Positions 1 to 8,096 of a DNA stretch of 64,000 nucleotides are shown in pieces. The first letter of the stretch is position 1. Every line of letters begins with the position of its first letter. The DNA is from SFHK01 sp964554795. Its GTDB lineage: Bacteria; Bacillota; Clostridia; Christensenellales; Aristaeellaceae. The stretch is from NCBI GenBank assembly GCA_964554795.1, contig CAZKQB010000010.1:10453-74452 (forward strand). Direction: 5' to 3'. A program made the translations under genes and the position numbers. Under the pieces are notes generated by a model. It did not search any database, was not told the DNA's origin, and worked only from the letters and a program-made list of their open reading frames with translations.

Positions 1-1
1 C

Positions 2-97
2 TTGGAATGTGACTTCATTCGGCGCATGAGTGCGGGGGATGTGTATACTGAAGCAATACGTGCCCACCTCGCACAGCACGAAAAGAAACCCGGCTGA
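2..97 (+). CDS. C-terminal end of a truncated small protein
   Basis: An open frame enters from the left edge of the window and stops at 95-97, giving 31 residues that end in HEKKPG. The start lies outside the window. The stop codon forms the loop of a CCCGGC/GCCGGG hairpin at 89-103, which suits the end of a transcription unit. The fragment is too short for a family assignment. It could be a chance frame. Confidence 0.3.
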   Translation: MECDFIRRMSAGDVYTEAIRAHLAQHEKKPG

Positions 98-109
98 GCC
101 GGGCACGTA

Positions 110-259
110 TTATTGAAGCAAGCGCACGACATTTGCGCTGGGCATGGGACTGGTGTTGACCCACACAATCCCCTCCAAGTAATCAATGATACGCAGGACT
201 TCCGGGTTAAGCTCAACGTGGACGCGTTCGAATTTGTGCCAATTGCGACGGGTTTTCAT
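110..259 (-). CDS. Small hypothetical protein (49 aa)
   Basis: A 49-codon ORF starts with ATG at 257-259 and is preceded by a strong Shine-Dalgarno sequence (the complement of aacctccta, 264-272). The product begins MKTRRNWHKFERVHVELN and is basic at its N-terminus, then amphipathic, with the order of a small DNA-binding or ribbon-helix-helix protein. That resemblance is weak and no family is recognised. It converges on the fragment at 2-97, with a shared hairpin at 89-103 just beyond its stop. The main support is the good ribosome site. Confidence 0.5.
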   Translation of the reverse strand: MKTRRNWHKFERVHVELNPEVLRIIDYLEGIVWVNTSPMPSANVVRLLQ

Positions 260-637
260 TTTGGTAACCTCCTATAGCTTTTTTTCACGGAAATTATAGG
301 AAATCCGCAGACGATGCGCAATACTGAATCCAATTTAAAGAATTTGCCGGGAAACCGGCATAGCCACGGTAATCCACGAGGTCAGGCATACATATATTTC
401 AATTGTCAAGGTTGACGTACTGCTGGAACCGCTGAAAACAATGATAGGCCATCCACTAACTTTGACACGATTCAGACATACGGACACGAAACAGAAGGTG
501 AAGTGGCGCGAAACGCGCACATGGTCGAAGAAGCTTTTAAACGTGTACTTTAACGTGTACTCCACCTTTTCAAACCTTCAAAAAGTCAAGCAAATGCTGG
601 AAAAATTGAATATTGACAATGGAAGAAATGTATCAGT
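260..637. other. No supported gene
   Basis: Short ORFs exist on both strands (for example 441-668 plus) but none has a ribosome site or recognisable product. The stretch is more AT-rich than its surroundings. It may contain the decayed 5' part of the regulator gene that follows, because the residual coding signal at 638-927 starts in the middle of a membrane segment. Confidence 0.4.
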
Positions 638-927
638 TTGCATCCGACAGCCGATTCGAAACGCATAACTCTTGATAGTACCTGCCTGGCAGTGCTCCTT
701 TCCTATCGAAGCTCCCGCCCCATCATGCGCATTCTGGGCACGGTCATGGGTTATATGCAGCAGGAACGACTGCCCCGACAGCTGCTCCGGCACCAAAACG
801 CCTATCAGTATCTGGACAGCTTCGTCCATGGCGCGCAGAATCGGTTCAAGGATTATGAGGATCTGCTCACGTCGCAGGAAAACGAGCTACGTCGGCACAC
901 GTTTCAGGCGCTGCTGCACATACGCAG
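638..927 (+). pseudogene. Out-of-frame N-terminal part of the AraC-type regulator
   Basis: This frame reads through the end of a hydrophobic segment (LAVLLSYRSSRPIMRIL), then a helix-rich linker ending NELRRHTFQALLH. That is the usual order in membrane-anchored YesN-like AraC regulators: membrane helix, short linker, cytoplasmic domain. After about 918 the sense continues in the frame of the next gene (QIDDEELMRARRYLVNF). The frame change is one base. The periplasmic sensor domain expected upstream is not visible, so the 5' end is also decayed or lost. Confidence 0.45.
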
Positions 928-945
928 ATTGATGACGAGGAGCTT

Positions 946-2016
946 ATGCGCGCGAGGCGCTATTTGGTCAATTTCCCATGTGACTATCGACTGATTCATA
1001 TTGCGCTCACGTTCGACGGCGAGATGGATTTGGAGCGGTATTCCTCTTTGCAGGTGGTGCTGTTGTCCATTGTGAACAAGGAGCTGCCCTGCGCGATTGC
1101 TCAGTTTATGGGAAACAGCTTGTTTGCCGTGATCGATGCAAATCTTTCGCGTGAAGTGCTGGAAAACGCGCTTCTGCGGGTGCGCGCCGCCATTGAACGC
1201 ACGGACAGCGTGCATAGCCGCATCGTCGTCGGAAGCGCCATGAGCGGCATGGAGACGCTGGGTCAGGCACGCAAGCGCACGCAGATTCTTCTGCGCTCCA
1301 CGATGAATCTCGTAATTTACGCGGAGGATTGGGCATGGGATGCTTCTGCGCTGAACGCTGCGGGCGTGTCGCTGAGCGCGCAGAGGTTCTATCACTGCCT
1401 GGTCAACGCCGACGCGAATGGCGCCGCCGCTATTTTGCGCGATACCGCCCGCTCCGCAGGGCAGGCCGGCATGCTGACGGAAAGCTATGCGGCATATCTG
1501 TTCTATTCATTTCTGGGGCCGGTGCTTCGCTTGCGGGATGAAATGGGCAAAATGGGTGTAGCAGAGGGCGCGCTCCCTGAATTTGATCCGACTGCAAACG
1601 TAGAAACGCTGTTTGCGCCAATTGAGGCGTATGTCCGTTGGGCGGCAGCGCTCATTCAGGCGAGCCGCGAGCGTGAGACCAATGAGATTTCTGCCCGAGT
1701 CGTTGCATTTGTGGATGAGAATCTGTCGGACAGCGAGCTGTGTGCGGCCTCTGCAGCAACACAGTTGGGCATGACCGAAAACGAAATAAAGAAAGCCATG
1801 CTGCGCGCCACGGGGAAAACGTTCTTTGATTATATCGATACCGAGCGCATGCGCAGGGTGAGGGAGGCGTTACTTTCAACGGAGCTATCGGTGAGCGAGA
1901 TCATGGCGCAGTGCGGCTATCATTCGCTCAATACGCTGTATAAGGCGTTCAAGCGTACCTATGGCGTGTCGCCCAAGCAGATGCGTGAACAGATGAAAAA
2001 GGAGAAAACGGAATGA
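946..2016 (+). CDS. AraC-family transcriptional regulator (N-terminally truncated)
   Basis: A 356-residue product ends in a typical AraC/XylS double helix-turn-helix of about 100 residues, including YIDTERMRRVREALL, VSEIMAQCGYHSLNTLYKAFKRTYGVSPKQ. The middle part resembles the cytoplasmic linker of YesN-type regulators. The ATG at 946 has no good ribosome site, and the frame is open upstream only to 859. The natural start probably lay in the frame of the 638-927 segment. Its stop overlaps the following esterase gene (ATGA), so it likely controlled that sugar-utilisation pair. The DNA-binding domain is intact; whether the protein is still made is uncertain. Confidence 0.7.
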   Translation: MRARRYLVNFPCDYRLIHIALTFDGEMDLERYSSLQVVLLSIVNKELPCAIAQFMGNSLFAVIDANLSREVLENALLRVRAAIERTDSVHSRIVVGSAMSGMETLGQARKRTQILLRSTMNLVIYAEDWAWDASALNAAGVSLSAQRFYHCLVNADANGAAAILRDTARSAGQAGMLTESYAAYLFYSFLGPVLRLRDEMGKMGVAEGALPEFDPTANVETLFAPIEAYVRWAAALIQASRERETNEISARVVAFVDENLSDSELCAASAATQLGMTENEIKKAMLRATGKTFFDYIDTERMRRVREALLSTELSVSEIMAQCGYHSLNTLYKAFKRTYGVSPKQMREQMKKEKTE

Positions 2017-2774
2017 ATGCATTTTTAATGGTAGGACAATCTAACATGTCGGGCCGAGGCAGCCTGAAGGAGCTTCCGGACATTTCTAACCCGCATGTGC
2101 GGGTGTGGCGCGGCAATGGCTGGGAAACGGCGGTCGAGCCCGTCGTGCGCGACAAGCCCACAATTGCCGCTGCAGGCATGGGGCTTGCGTTTGGAACGAG
2201 CGTATATATGATGACGGGCGAGAATGTCGGCCTGATTCCTTGCTCGCTGGGCGGCTCCCGCCTTCTGGAATGGATGCCGGGCGAAGGGCTGTTTGAAGCC
2301 GCAGTGGCTGAAACGGCCAGAGCGCTTGAGAGCGGCGCACGTCTGGCGGGAATCCTGTGGCATCAGGGAGAAAGCGACAGCCGAGAAATCGAATCGGCGC
2401 TGACCTACGCAAAACAGCTGCGCGTAATCATGACTGCGCTGATTGCCCGCATCCGCGAAGCAGCGGGCGGGGACGCGCGCGTGAATGCGCCGCTGCCGGT
2501 GCTGGTCGGGGAGTTGGGCGACTACCTGGACGGAAACGCCGACAGCCTATACCATCGCGAAATCAACGCACAGCTGGCCAAGTTTGCTGCGCTGCATCCC
2601 GAATATGCGCTTGTAGCCGCGCATGACCTGCCCGACAGGGGCGACCGGCTGCACTTTTCGGCGCATGCGCAAAGAAGGCTGGGCATTCGCTACGCCTGCG
2701 CATGGATGGATACAGTGACGGCGCTTTCGCTGCGCGAGGAAATCTGTGCGCCTGTGAAGGCGGAATACGTGTAA
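2013..2774 (+). CDS. SGNH-type carbohydrate acetylesterase (sialate O-acetylesterase domain)
   Basis: The 253-residue protein carries the SGNH/SASA blocks: GQSNMSGRG near residue 8 (nucleophile Ser), WHQGESD in the middle and DRLHFSAHAQ near the C-terminus (Asp and His of the triad). The family (carbohydrate esterase 6-like) removes acetyl groups from xylan, pectin or sialic acid. No signal peptide is present, so it should act in the cytoplasm on imported oligosaccharides. It overlaps the stop of the AraC gene by four bases and is followed 16 bases later by an isomerase-like gene, suggesting one sugar-utilisation unit. The substrate is not known. Confidence 0.8.
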   Translation: MNAFLMVGQSNMSGRGSLKELPDISNPHVRVWRGNGWETAVEPVVRDKPTIAAAGMGLAFGTSVYMMTGENVGLIPCSLGGSRLLEWMPGEGLFEAAVAETARALESGARLAGILWHQGESDSREIESALTYAKQLRVIMTALIARIREAAGGDARVNAPLPVLVGELGDYLDGNADSLYHREINAQLAKFAALHPEYALVAAHDLPDRGDRLHFSAHAQRRLGIRYACAWMDTVTALSLREEICAPVKAEYV

Positions 2775-2790
2775 ATGGAGGAAATCGGGT

Positions 2791-3651
2791 ATGAAGGCAT
2801 GCGTTACCTCGCGCATTCTGAACCGTCGTGCGGACGGAACACCGGTTTTGTTCGAAGAGGTGGTTGCCTTTGCGAAGGAAGCGGGCTTTGAGGAGTTTGA
2901 CATGACTCTGCCCGCCCGGCTGTATTTGCGGGAGGATTGGCAGCGGGAGCTGGAAGCGCGCGGAGAGGCGGTTGCGAAGGCTGGTATGTGCGTGAAATAC
3001 GTGCACCTGCCCTATGATTACCCGGTTGCCGGAGACGAAGAGGGCTGGAAGCGATACGATGAAGCCGTGCGCCGCGGGATCGACTGGACGCGGCGGTATG
3101 GCGCGGATTGCGCGGCCATTCATCCACGCACGTTTATGACGGAAAGTTATGACTCGGAAAGGGAATATGCGGACGCGATTGCGTTTTTGCGTCCATTCTG
3201 CGAATATGCCCACGGAGCAGGCGTCGCGTTGGCCATTGAGATTATGCGCGGCGCGGGTAAAAGCGCGCCCGCGCGGATCCGCCGCTTCGGCACGGATACC
3301 GACGATCTGCTTCGAGTGGCGGACGCGCTGGACGAGGGTGTCTGCTGGGACACGGGGCATGCGCAAATTTCGATGCAGGATCCCTACCGTTCCATCCTTC
3401 GCGTCGGAAAACGGCTACGTATGGTGCACGTGAATGACAATTTCGGCGAGGACGATGTGCATCTGGCTCCGTTCCTCGGGGAAATTCTGTGGGATGATGT
3501 GCTTCGCGCGTTGCGGGAGGTGGGCTATGACAGCAGCATGAACGTCGAGGTCACCTGCAGCCGGTTGCCTGAAGAACTCAGAAAGCCGTATGCCGCATAT
3601 ATGGGAGCGGCCTGTCATCATCTGATTGATCGGTTTGAAGGGAAATCCTGA
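2791..3651 (+). CDS. Sugar phosphate isomerase/epimerase family (xylose isomerase-like TIM barrel)
   Basis: The 286-residue product has the pattern of the AP-endonuclease-2/xylose-isomerase-like TIM barrel: an early GFEEFDMTLP strand, HLPYDYP, IHPRTF, LAIEIM, VCWDTGHAQIS, MVHVNDNFGEDDVHLAPFLGE and NVEVT, which supply the expected His, Glu and Asp metal ligands. Members isomerise or epimerise keto-sugars or inositol derivatives. A ribosome site (ggagg) lies 8-9 bases before the ATG. It lies directly behind the acetylesterase, so it probably acts on the same imported sugar. Specificity cannot be read from sequence. Confidence 0.75.
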   Translation: MKACVTSRILNRRADGTPVLFEEVVAFAKEAGFEEFDMTLPARLYLREDWQRELEARGEAVAKAGMCVKYVHLPYDYPVAGDEEGWKRYDEAVRRGIDWTRRYGADCAAIHPRTFMTESYDSEREYADAIAFLRPFCEYAHGAGVALAIEIMRGAGKSAPARIRRFGTDTDDLLRVADALDEGVCWDTGHAQISMQDPYRSILRVGKRLRMVHVNDNFGEDDVHLAPFLGEILWDDVLRALREVGYDSSMNVEVTCSRLPEELRKPYAAYMGAACHHLIDRFEGKS

Positions 3652-4140
3652 GTTACGGCTGTCTGCTTCGGCCTGTCAAAAAAAGTCTGTTGCAAATCTT
3701 GTGAACGAGGGAGCAGGCGCATCCACCGCGTCTACCCATCCCAAAGGCGCGGCGCTTGAAGCTTCCATTCGGCCATCCGCGGTCGGCCAGCAGGTCGATT
3801 TGAAATCTATTCGAAATTCCAAACTCTTTGCCTGAACTCATCGGATTCCAGTCGAAAAATCTGCAAGAAAGTGATTTTGTCTCCGAAAAAATGGAAGCAT
3901 CCTATGAGAAAATCGCGCGAACCCACTGTACACGCCGCTGGGTTCGATTGGAATCGAGCTCGTCTGTAGGTTTTCCGACACTCCAAGCATCCACCGGAAG
4001 CGCAATTTCGATGGGTGCTTTTACTTTTTTGACAAAAATTTCAAGAAAAAGTGGAAAGCAACGCATAAATACTGGTCATTCACGCGTAAATATGATAGAA
4101 TAAAAGACGGACTATAGGAATCACCAAGGGAGGAACGACA
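3652..4140. other. Intergenic region without a supported gene, ending in a terminator-like hairpin
   Basis: About 490 bases with no convincing reading frame. Near its right end AAGCATCCA (3985-3993) can pair with TGGGTGCTT (4012-4020), and is followed by a T-rich tract to 4030: a rho-independent terminator pointing right. Since the preceding gene stops 330 bases earlier, the terminator may serve a long 3' UTR or a small RNA. A stretch at 3925-3985 has local inverted repeats. No function is assigned. Confidence 0.4.
3985..4030 (+). terminator. Rho-independent terminator
   Basis: Nine-base stem AAGCATCCA/TGGGTGCTT with an 18-base loop followed by TTTTACTTTTTT. It separates the sugar genes from the sigma-factor operon. 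Confidence 0.6.
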
Positions 4141-4692
4141 ATGAGCAAGCTTGGCGGACAGGAGGCTGGACGGCACTGGGTAGAGGCGCTCTATTGCGAC
4201 AATTACGGGGCCGTGCAGCGCATGGCGCATGCGCTGTTGGCTGGAAGTCATTTAGAATCCCTTGCCGAGGACGTGGCACAAGAGGTATTTGTGGATGCGC
4301 AGGAGCAGCAGGAGGCACTGGAGCGGCATCCGAATGTACGCGGCTGGTTGATGCTGACTACGAAGTACAAGTGCTTTAATCTTCTGCGCACACGCAAGCG
4401 GGTGCAGGTGATTTACATGGATAAGGCCGAAATGGAATGTCTGGAGGACGAGCACTGTGCGTGGCGGCTGCAGAATGCGCTGGAAACGCATCGTTCCCGC
4501 GAGGATGTGGAAAAGGCGTTGCAGGCGAACCTGTCGCCGCGCGAACAGACGCTTTTTCACCAGCGTTATGAAGAGCATATCGACTGCGAGCAGCTTGCCG
4601 AGCGCTACGGCGTAGGCAGGGAGGCCATGCGCCTTCGAATTTATCGCGTTGAGCAGCATGCCCGAAACGTAATTCATTCTGTTTTTCAATAG
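4141..4692 (+). CDS. RNA polymerase sigma factor, sigma-70 family (ECF-like)
   Basis: The 183-residue protein has a region-2-like N-terminal half (LAEDVAQEVFVDAQ, then RGWLMLTTKYKCFNLLR) and a region-4 helix-turn-helix (LSPREQTLFHQRYEEHI, CEQLAERYGVGREAMRLRIYRV). This two-domain layout and length fit ECF sigma factors, which redirect RNA polymerase to stress or envelope genes. A ggagg site lies upstream of the ATG. It is the first gene of a same-strand series (4.1-9.5 kb) of exported and thiol-redox proteins and probably drives them. No anti-sigma factor of standard type is visible, though the gene at 7320 is a membrane protein with cysteines. Confidence 0.75.
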   Translation: MSKLGGQEAGRHWVEALYCDNYGAVQRMAHALLAGSHLESLAEDVAQEVFVDAQEQQEALERHPNVRGWLMLTTKYKCFNLLRTRKRVQVIYMDKAEMECLEDEHCAWRLQNALETHRSREDVEKALQANLSPREQTLFHQRYEEHIDCEQLAERYGVGREAMRLRIYRVEQHARNVIHSVFQ

Positions 4693-4797
4693 GAAGCGGC
4701 GAAAGCTTTCTCGGTATGGAACTTTTTTGAAGAATATCACACTAAATAAGTAGGATCGATGCTGTTTGAAAAAAGATTCGTGCGGAGGTGAAGCAGA

Positions 4798-5103
4798 ATG
4801 AAAAGGCTTCCTGCCATCATGCCTGCATACGCGCTGGCGCTGACGGCGCTTGTCTGCGCAAGCGCGGAGGATGCGGAGAACGAATGGTACATGCTGGAGG
4901 AGGGAGGCCTAAGCATCGCCATTCGTCTGCCCGGCAATGCGACGGATGGGTTGGACTGGAAATGTGAAATTTCCGCGCCCGGAGTGATGGAGCCGACGGG
5001 AAAAGAGCGGCTTTCGGGCGAAAGCGAGGGTTTGACGGGCGTGCCGTTTATGCGCATGTTCCATTTTGCGGCGAAGGCGGCGAAAGTGGAGCCGTTAGCA
5101 TGA
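4798..5103 (+). CDS. Secreted chagasin-like (I42) domain protein, first part
   Basis: The 101-residue product begins with a signal peptide (about residues 1-24, cut near CASA). It then shows the order of the chagasin/I42 protease-inhibitor fold: a loop around DGLDWKCEISAPGV, then GVPFMRMFHFAAKAA. That fold normally continues with a strand such as IxFRYTxPWE, which is found at the start of the next ORF (MIFRYTDDDE). The two ORFs overlap as ATGA, so this is either a coupled gene pair or, more likely, one two-domain protein split by a one-base shift near 5095-5103. Exported protein of unknown target. Confidence 0.55.
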   Translation: MKRLPAIMPAYALALTALVCASAEDAENEWYMLEEGGLSIAIRLPGNATDGLDWKCEISAPGVMEPTGKERLSGESEGLTGVPFMRMFHFAAKAAKVEPLA

Positions 5104-5519
5104 TCTTCCGCTATACGGATGACGACGAGCTTGAAACGAAGTGCACATTCGTGCTGGAGACGGTCGTAGATGAAGGCGGTGTTCTTGCGCTGAAATCCAT
5201 TTATGAGCAGCAAGCGTATGCCAGCTGGTGCGAGACGGACGGCGATACCGTGACCGTTTATCTGCCCGCTGGGTGCGAATGGAGCTATGAGGTGCTCGAT
5301 CCGGAAGCGCTTATCCCTGAGAGGGAGCGCATGGAGCCGGACGGCAGCCTGGCAGTTTCCTTCCGGCGCGCGGAGGGCGCGTCGGGGAACATTGAGCTGG
5401 CCATAACCTGCACGCAGCCCGGAGGCCGAGCGTTGCGGATGCGTACGATTACGCTACAGGCAGAAAAGGGCGCTCCGCTTTGTGTAGAGCGCGTGAGCAA
5501 ACTGAAAACGTTTGAATGA
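5100..5519 (+). CDS. Chagasin-like domain protein, second part
   Basis: The 139-residue frame starts inside what looks like the last strand of the preceding domain (MIFRYTDDDELETKC) and goes on with a second similar domain (GCEWSYEVLDPEAL then GNIELAITCTQPGG). It has no signal peptide of its own, which argues that it is the continuation of the upstream exported protein and that the genes were once fused. The stop lies 20 bases before the thioredoxin gene. If translated alone it would remain in the cytoplasm. Confidence 0.5.
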   Translation: MIFRYTDDDELETKCTFVLETVVDEGGVLALKSIYEQQAYASWCETDGDTVTVYLPAGCEWSYEVLDPEALIPERERMEPDGSLAVSFRRAEGASGNIELAITCTQPGGRALRMRTITLQAEKGAPLCVERVSKLKTFE

Positions 5520-5538
5520 GCAACGGAGGAAAAACGGC

Positions 5539-7323
5539 ATGAAGAGATTTCTGGCGTGTGTGCTGGTATTGACGCTGGCCCTGAGCCTGACGGCGTTCGC
5601 GGTGGGCGCAAACGAATACTATCAGAAGGGCGACAGAATTGAAGACTTTGCAGCTACGCTCTCGGACGGCACAGAGGTTACACTCTATGGTCTGCTTGCG
5701 GAAAAGAAGGCTGTGCTGATCAATTTCTGGGCCAGCTGGTGCCAGCCCTGCCGGATAGAATTTCCATATATGCAAAAGGCGTATTCGCAGGCATCCGGAG
5801 ATATCGGTATTTTGGCACTGAGCGTGGAATCGACCGACACGGCCGAGGTCGTAAACGCGGTGAAGGATGAGCTGGGGCTGACGACGCTGCCGATGGGCAT
5901 TGACGAGAACGGTGTGAGTGCGCGGTTCAATCTGAACAACGGCATACCGTACAGTGTGCTTGTGGACAGAAACGGTGTGATGTGCTTTGAAGAGGTCGGT
6001 TCGATTACGGACGAGGGCAAATTCCTCCGGCTGTTCGAGGCCTACACTGCAGAGGACTACAGCGAGCCGCGTCTGCTGGATGAGATCCCGCCGCAGCTTC
6101 CTACGACTGAGTGGCCTGCATCGGATGCCTTTGCAGCGGCGCTGGGCGCGAGGGAGCTGTGCGTAGAGCTTCCGGAGGACTGCAGCGTGTGGCCGTTTGC
6201 GATTGGTGAGGACGGAGCGTGTGTTCGATCGACCAATGGCGCGGCTCGCGGGACGACCGCCGCATTTACCGTACGGCTGAGCGCGAAGGCAGGCGAAGCG
6301 CTGGCGTTTGAATACGAAATTGATTGCAAACTGCTGTATCAGGGGCTGTTTATCTATGTGGACGGTGAGCTGACGGACGAGCTTGCCGGAGAAAGGGAAT
6401 GGTCGCCGCGTCTTGTGAAATTCGATACGGACGGCGAGCACGCGGTGGAATTTGTGTTTCGGCGCGATGAATACATGGATGGCGAGTCCTTTGTTAGCCT
6501 GCGCGCCCTCGAAAAGGCGGACGAGGAACGAATTAATGCGATTGAAGCGCTGCGTCCGGCTGCGCCGAAAACGCTGGCAGGAGAGAAGGCGACCGTCGAG
6601 ATCGCTGAGGGTGAAGTGAAAAGGGCCGTGCTTTCCGTGACGGCGGGCAGTCTGTCGGACGCGGCGGCGTATGACGTCGTTCAAACCGAGGCGCTTACGC
6701 TACGCGTGCGCATCGGCGCTGATGTGAACGAGGAGCTGGCGTTTGTCGTTGATGGGGACGACTATACCATGTTAGGCGAGCTCAAAGCGGATGAAAACGG
6801 ATACCTGTATCCGGTGGATCTGAAGGCACCGGTGGAAGCGAATCTGGATGGACGGGTAATCGGCGTGTGCACCTGTATCATTGACCGTGGCGAGGGATTG
6901 TATGTGTCAGATGCTCTCGTGCTTCAGCCGTCCGAATCGGCGATGAACGCGGTTGTTGACGAGCTGCGCGAGGCAGTAAAACGGTATGCGGAGGATGGCG
7001 ACGCGTGGAAGGTGGATTGGGCCTATGAGGATGGTTCACCCAAGCGGGGAACGGATGCAGCGGAGAATGGCATGGTGGAATACTGCGTTCGTGTGACGGA
7101 TGCGGACGGAAAGCCCGCAGAGGGCGCGATGGTGAAAATCTGCGACGCGGATACATGCCGGGTGGAAAGCACCGACGAAAACGGAGAGGTGCGCTTTACT
7201 GCGGCGCAGTACGCATATGAAATACAGATTTTGAAGGCGCCGGATGGCTTAGCCCCGAGCGCGGAGACCTTTGTGATGCCTGGGGTGGGCGGCGAGCTCG
7301 TAATTCGCCTGGAGAAAGCATGA
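5539..7323 (+). CDS. Exported TlpA/ResA-like thioredoxin with long C-terminal extension
   Basis: The ATG at 5539 has a ggagg site and gives a signal peptide (about residues 1-22). A TlpA/AhpC-type thioredoxin domain follows (residues 25-165) with FWASWCQPC, cysteines near 68 and 71, and the cis-Pro loop GIPYSVLVDRNG. About 420 more residues contain several beta-rich segments and a final domain resembling a carboxypeptidase-regulatory/Ig fold (VTDADGKPAEGAMVKICD). The family reduces or forms disulfides outside the membrane. The extension is unusual for ResA-like proteins (about 170 residues) and may bind a partner. It overlaps the next gene by four bases. Confidence 0.8.
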   Translation: MKRFLACVLVLTLALSLTAFAVGANEYYQKGDRIEDFAATLSDGTEVTLYGLLAEKKAVLINFWASWCQPCRIEFPYMQKAYSQASGDIGILALSVESTDTAEVVNAVKDELGLTTLPMGIDENGVSARFNLNNGIPYSVLVDRNGVMCFEEVGSITDEGKFLRLFEAYTAEDYSEPRLLDEIPPQLPTTEWPASDAFAAALGARELCVELPEDCSVWPFAIGEDGACVRSTNGAARGTTAAFTVRLSAKAGEALAFEYEIDCKLLYQGLFIYVDGELTDELAGEREWSPRLVKFDTDGEHAVEFVFRRDEYMDGESFVSLRALEKADEERINAIEALRPAAPKTLAGEKATVEIAEGEVKRAVLSVTAGSLSDAAAYDVVQTEALTLRVRIGADVNEELAFVVDGDDYTMLGELKADENGYLYPVDLKAPVEANLDGRVIGVCTCIIDRGEGLYVSDALVLQPSESAMNAVVDELREAVKRYAEDGDAWKVDWAYEDGSPKRGTDAAENGMVEYCVRVTDADGKPAEGAMVKICDADTCRVESTDENGEVRFTAAQYAYEIQILKAPDGLAPSAETFVMPGVGGELVIRLEKA

Positions 7324-8096
7324 GAAGGCGGGCGGGATTGGCGCGAGCGGCATCGTGGCTGCTGGCACTCTCAACATTGCTTGCAGCGGGGCTTCTGATT
7401 GTACAGAGCGTACGGATTCAGGAGGCGGGCGCGTTCAGCCGAGAAATCGTGCGGGCGCGCCTTGGAGGCCTTGCGTGGGCGGGCATATTCTGGCTGGCGC
7501 TGGCGGGCGTAACGCGGCTTCTGCAGCTGCCGGGCGGAAACGAAAATCCGCCCGAGCCGGAGGAAGTCCGTCTGCGGCTTATGCGCGTCAGAAGGACAGA
7601 TGACATGCGCGGCGAGGAACGAAGGCGGCGTATGGCGCGCGGCATATGCACCGGCGTATGCGCGGTGTGCGCAGGCAGGATTATCTGGTATCTGACGGAG
7701 CCCGCGAGCTTCGCGTCCCGGGAGCTGGAGCGAACAGTCGGACGCATGCTTTTGCATATTGCGCCGTGGACGCTTATCGGCTTTGTGTCTGCGGGCATCT
7801 GCGAGTGCTTTTGCGCCCGTAGCCTTCGCCGGGAAATCGGTATGGCGACGCGTTCGAAGCAAACCGAACCTGAGGCGCTGTCGCGAGTTGGAAGGACGCA
7901 GAGTGAGAGGAATGCGGAGGGCGCATGCGGAGGAAAAGCAAGCTGCGGCGAAGCGTGCACGGTAAAAACGGCGGGGCGCATAGCCGTGCTTGTGCTTACC
8001 ATGACCCTGCTTGCACTGGGGATAGCGAACGGCGGCATGCGCGACGTGCTGGTGAAGGCCATCAATATCTGTACGGAGTGTATCGGTCTTGGATAA
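7320..8096 (+). CDS. Membrane protein ending in a CXXC motif of the CD1871A type
   Basis: The 258-residue product has about five hydrophobic segments (around residues 10-30, 48-65, 108-125, 145-165, 220-240) and ends in MRDVLVKAINICTECIGLG. That C-terminal segment matches the short clostridial CD1871A-like CXXC proteins that normally stand alone. Here it is joined to a longer membrane domain. The tail CXXC probably exchanges disulfides with the neighbouring thioredoxin and ferredoxin/thioredoxin proteins. It overlaps both neighbours, showing tight operon coupling. A role as cysteine-bearing partner of the sigma factor is possible but unproven. Confidence 0.6.
   Translation: MRRRAGLARAASWLLALSTLLAAGLLIVQSVRIQEAGAFSREIVRARLGGLAWAGIFWLALAGVTRLLQLPGGNENPPEPEEVRLRLMRVRRTDDMRGEERRRRMARGICTGVCAVCAGRIIWYLTEPASFASRELERTVGRMLLHIAPWTLIGFVSAGICECFCARSLRREIGMATRSKQTEPEALSRVGRTQSERNAEGACGGKASCGEACTVKTAGRIAVLVLTMTLLALGIANGGMRDVLVKAINICTECIGLG

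Noticed and set aside
441..668. 75-residue ORF
   Set aside because: No ribosome site, odd composition, and it overlaps the start of the decayed regulator fragment; probably chance.
3925..3985. tRNA-like gene (GGTTCGATT near 3950)
   Set aside because: The T-loop-like sequence is not followed by a matching acceptor stem, and no D or anticodon arm can be drawn upstream.
5449..6684. Leftward ORF of 411 codons antisense to the TlpA gene
   Set aside because: Arg/His/Gln-rich shadow of a clear exported thioredoxin gene on the other strand.
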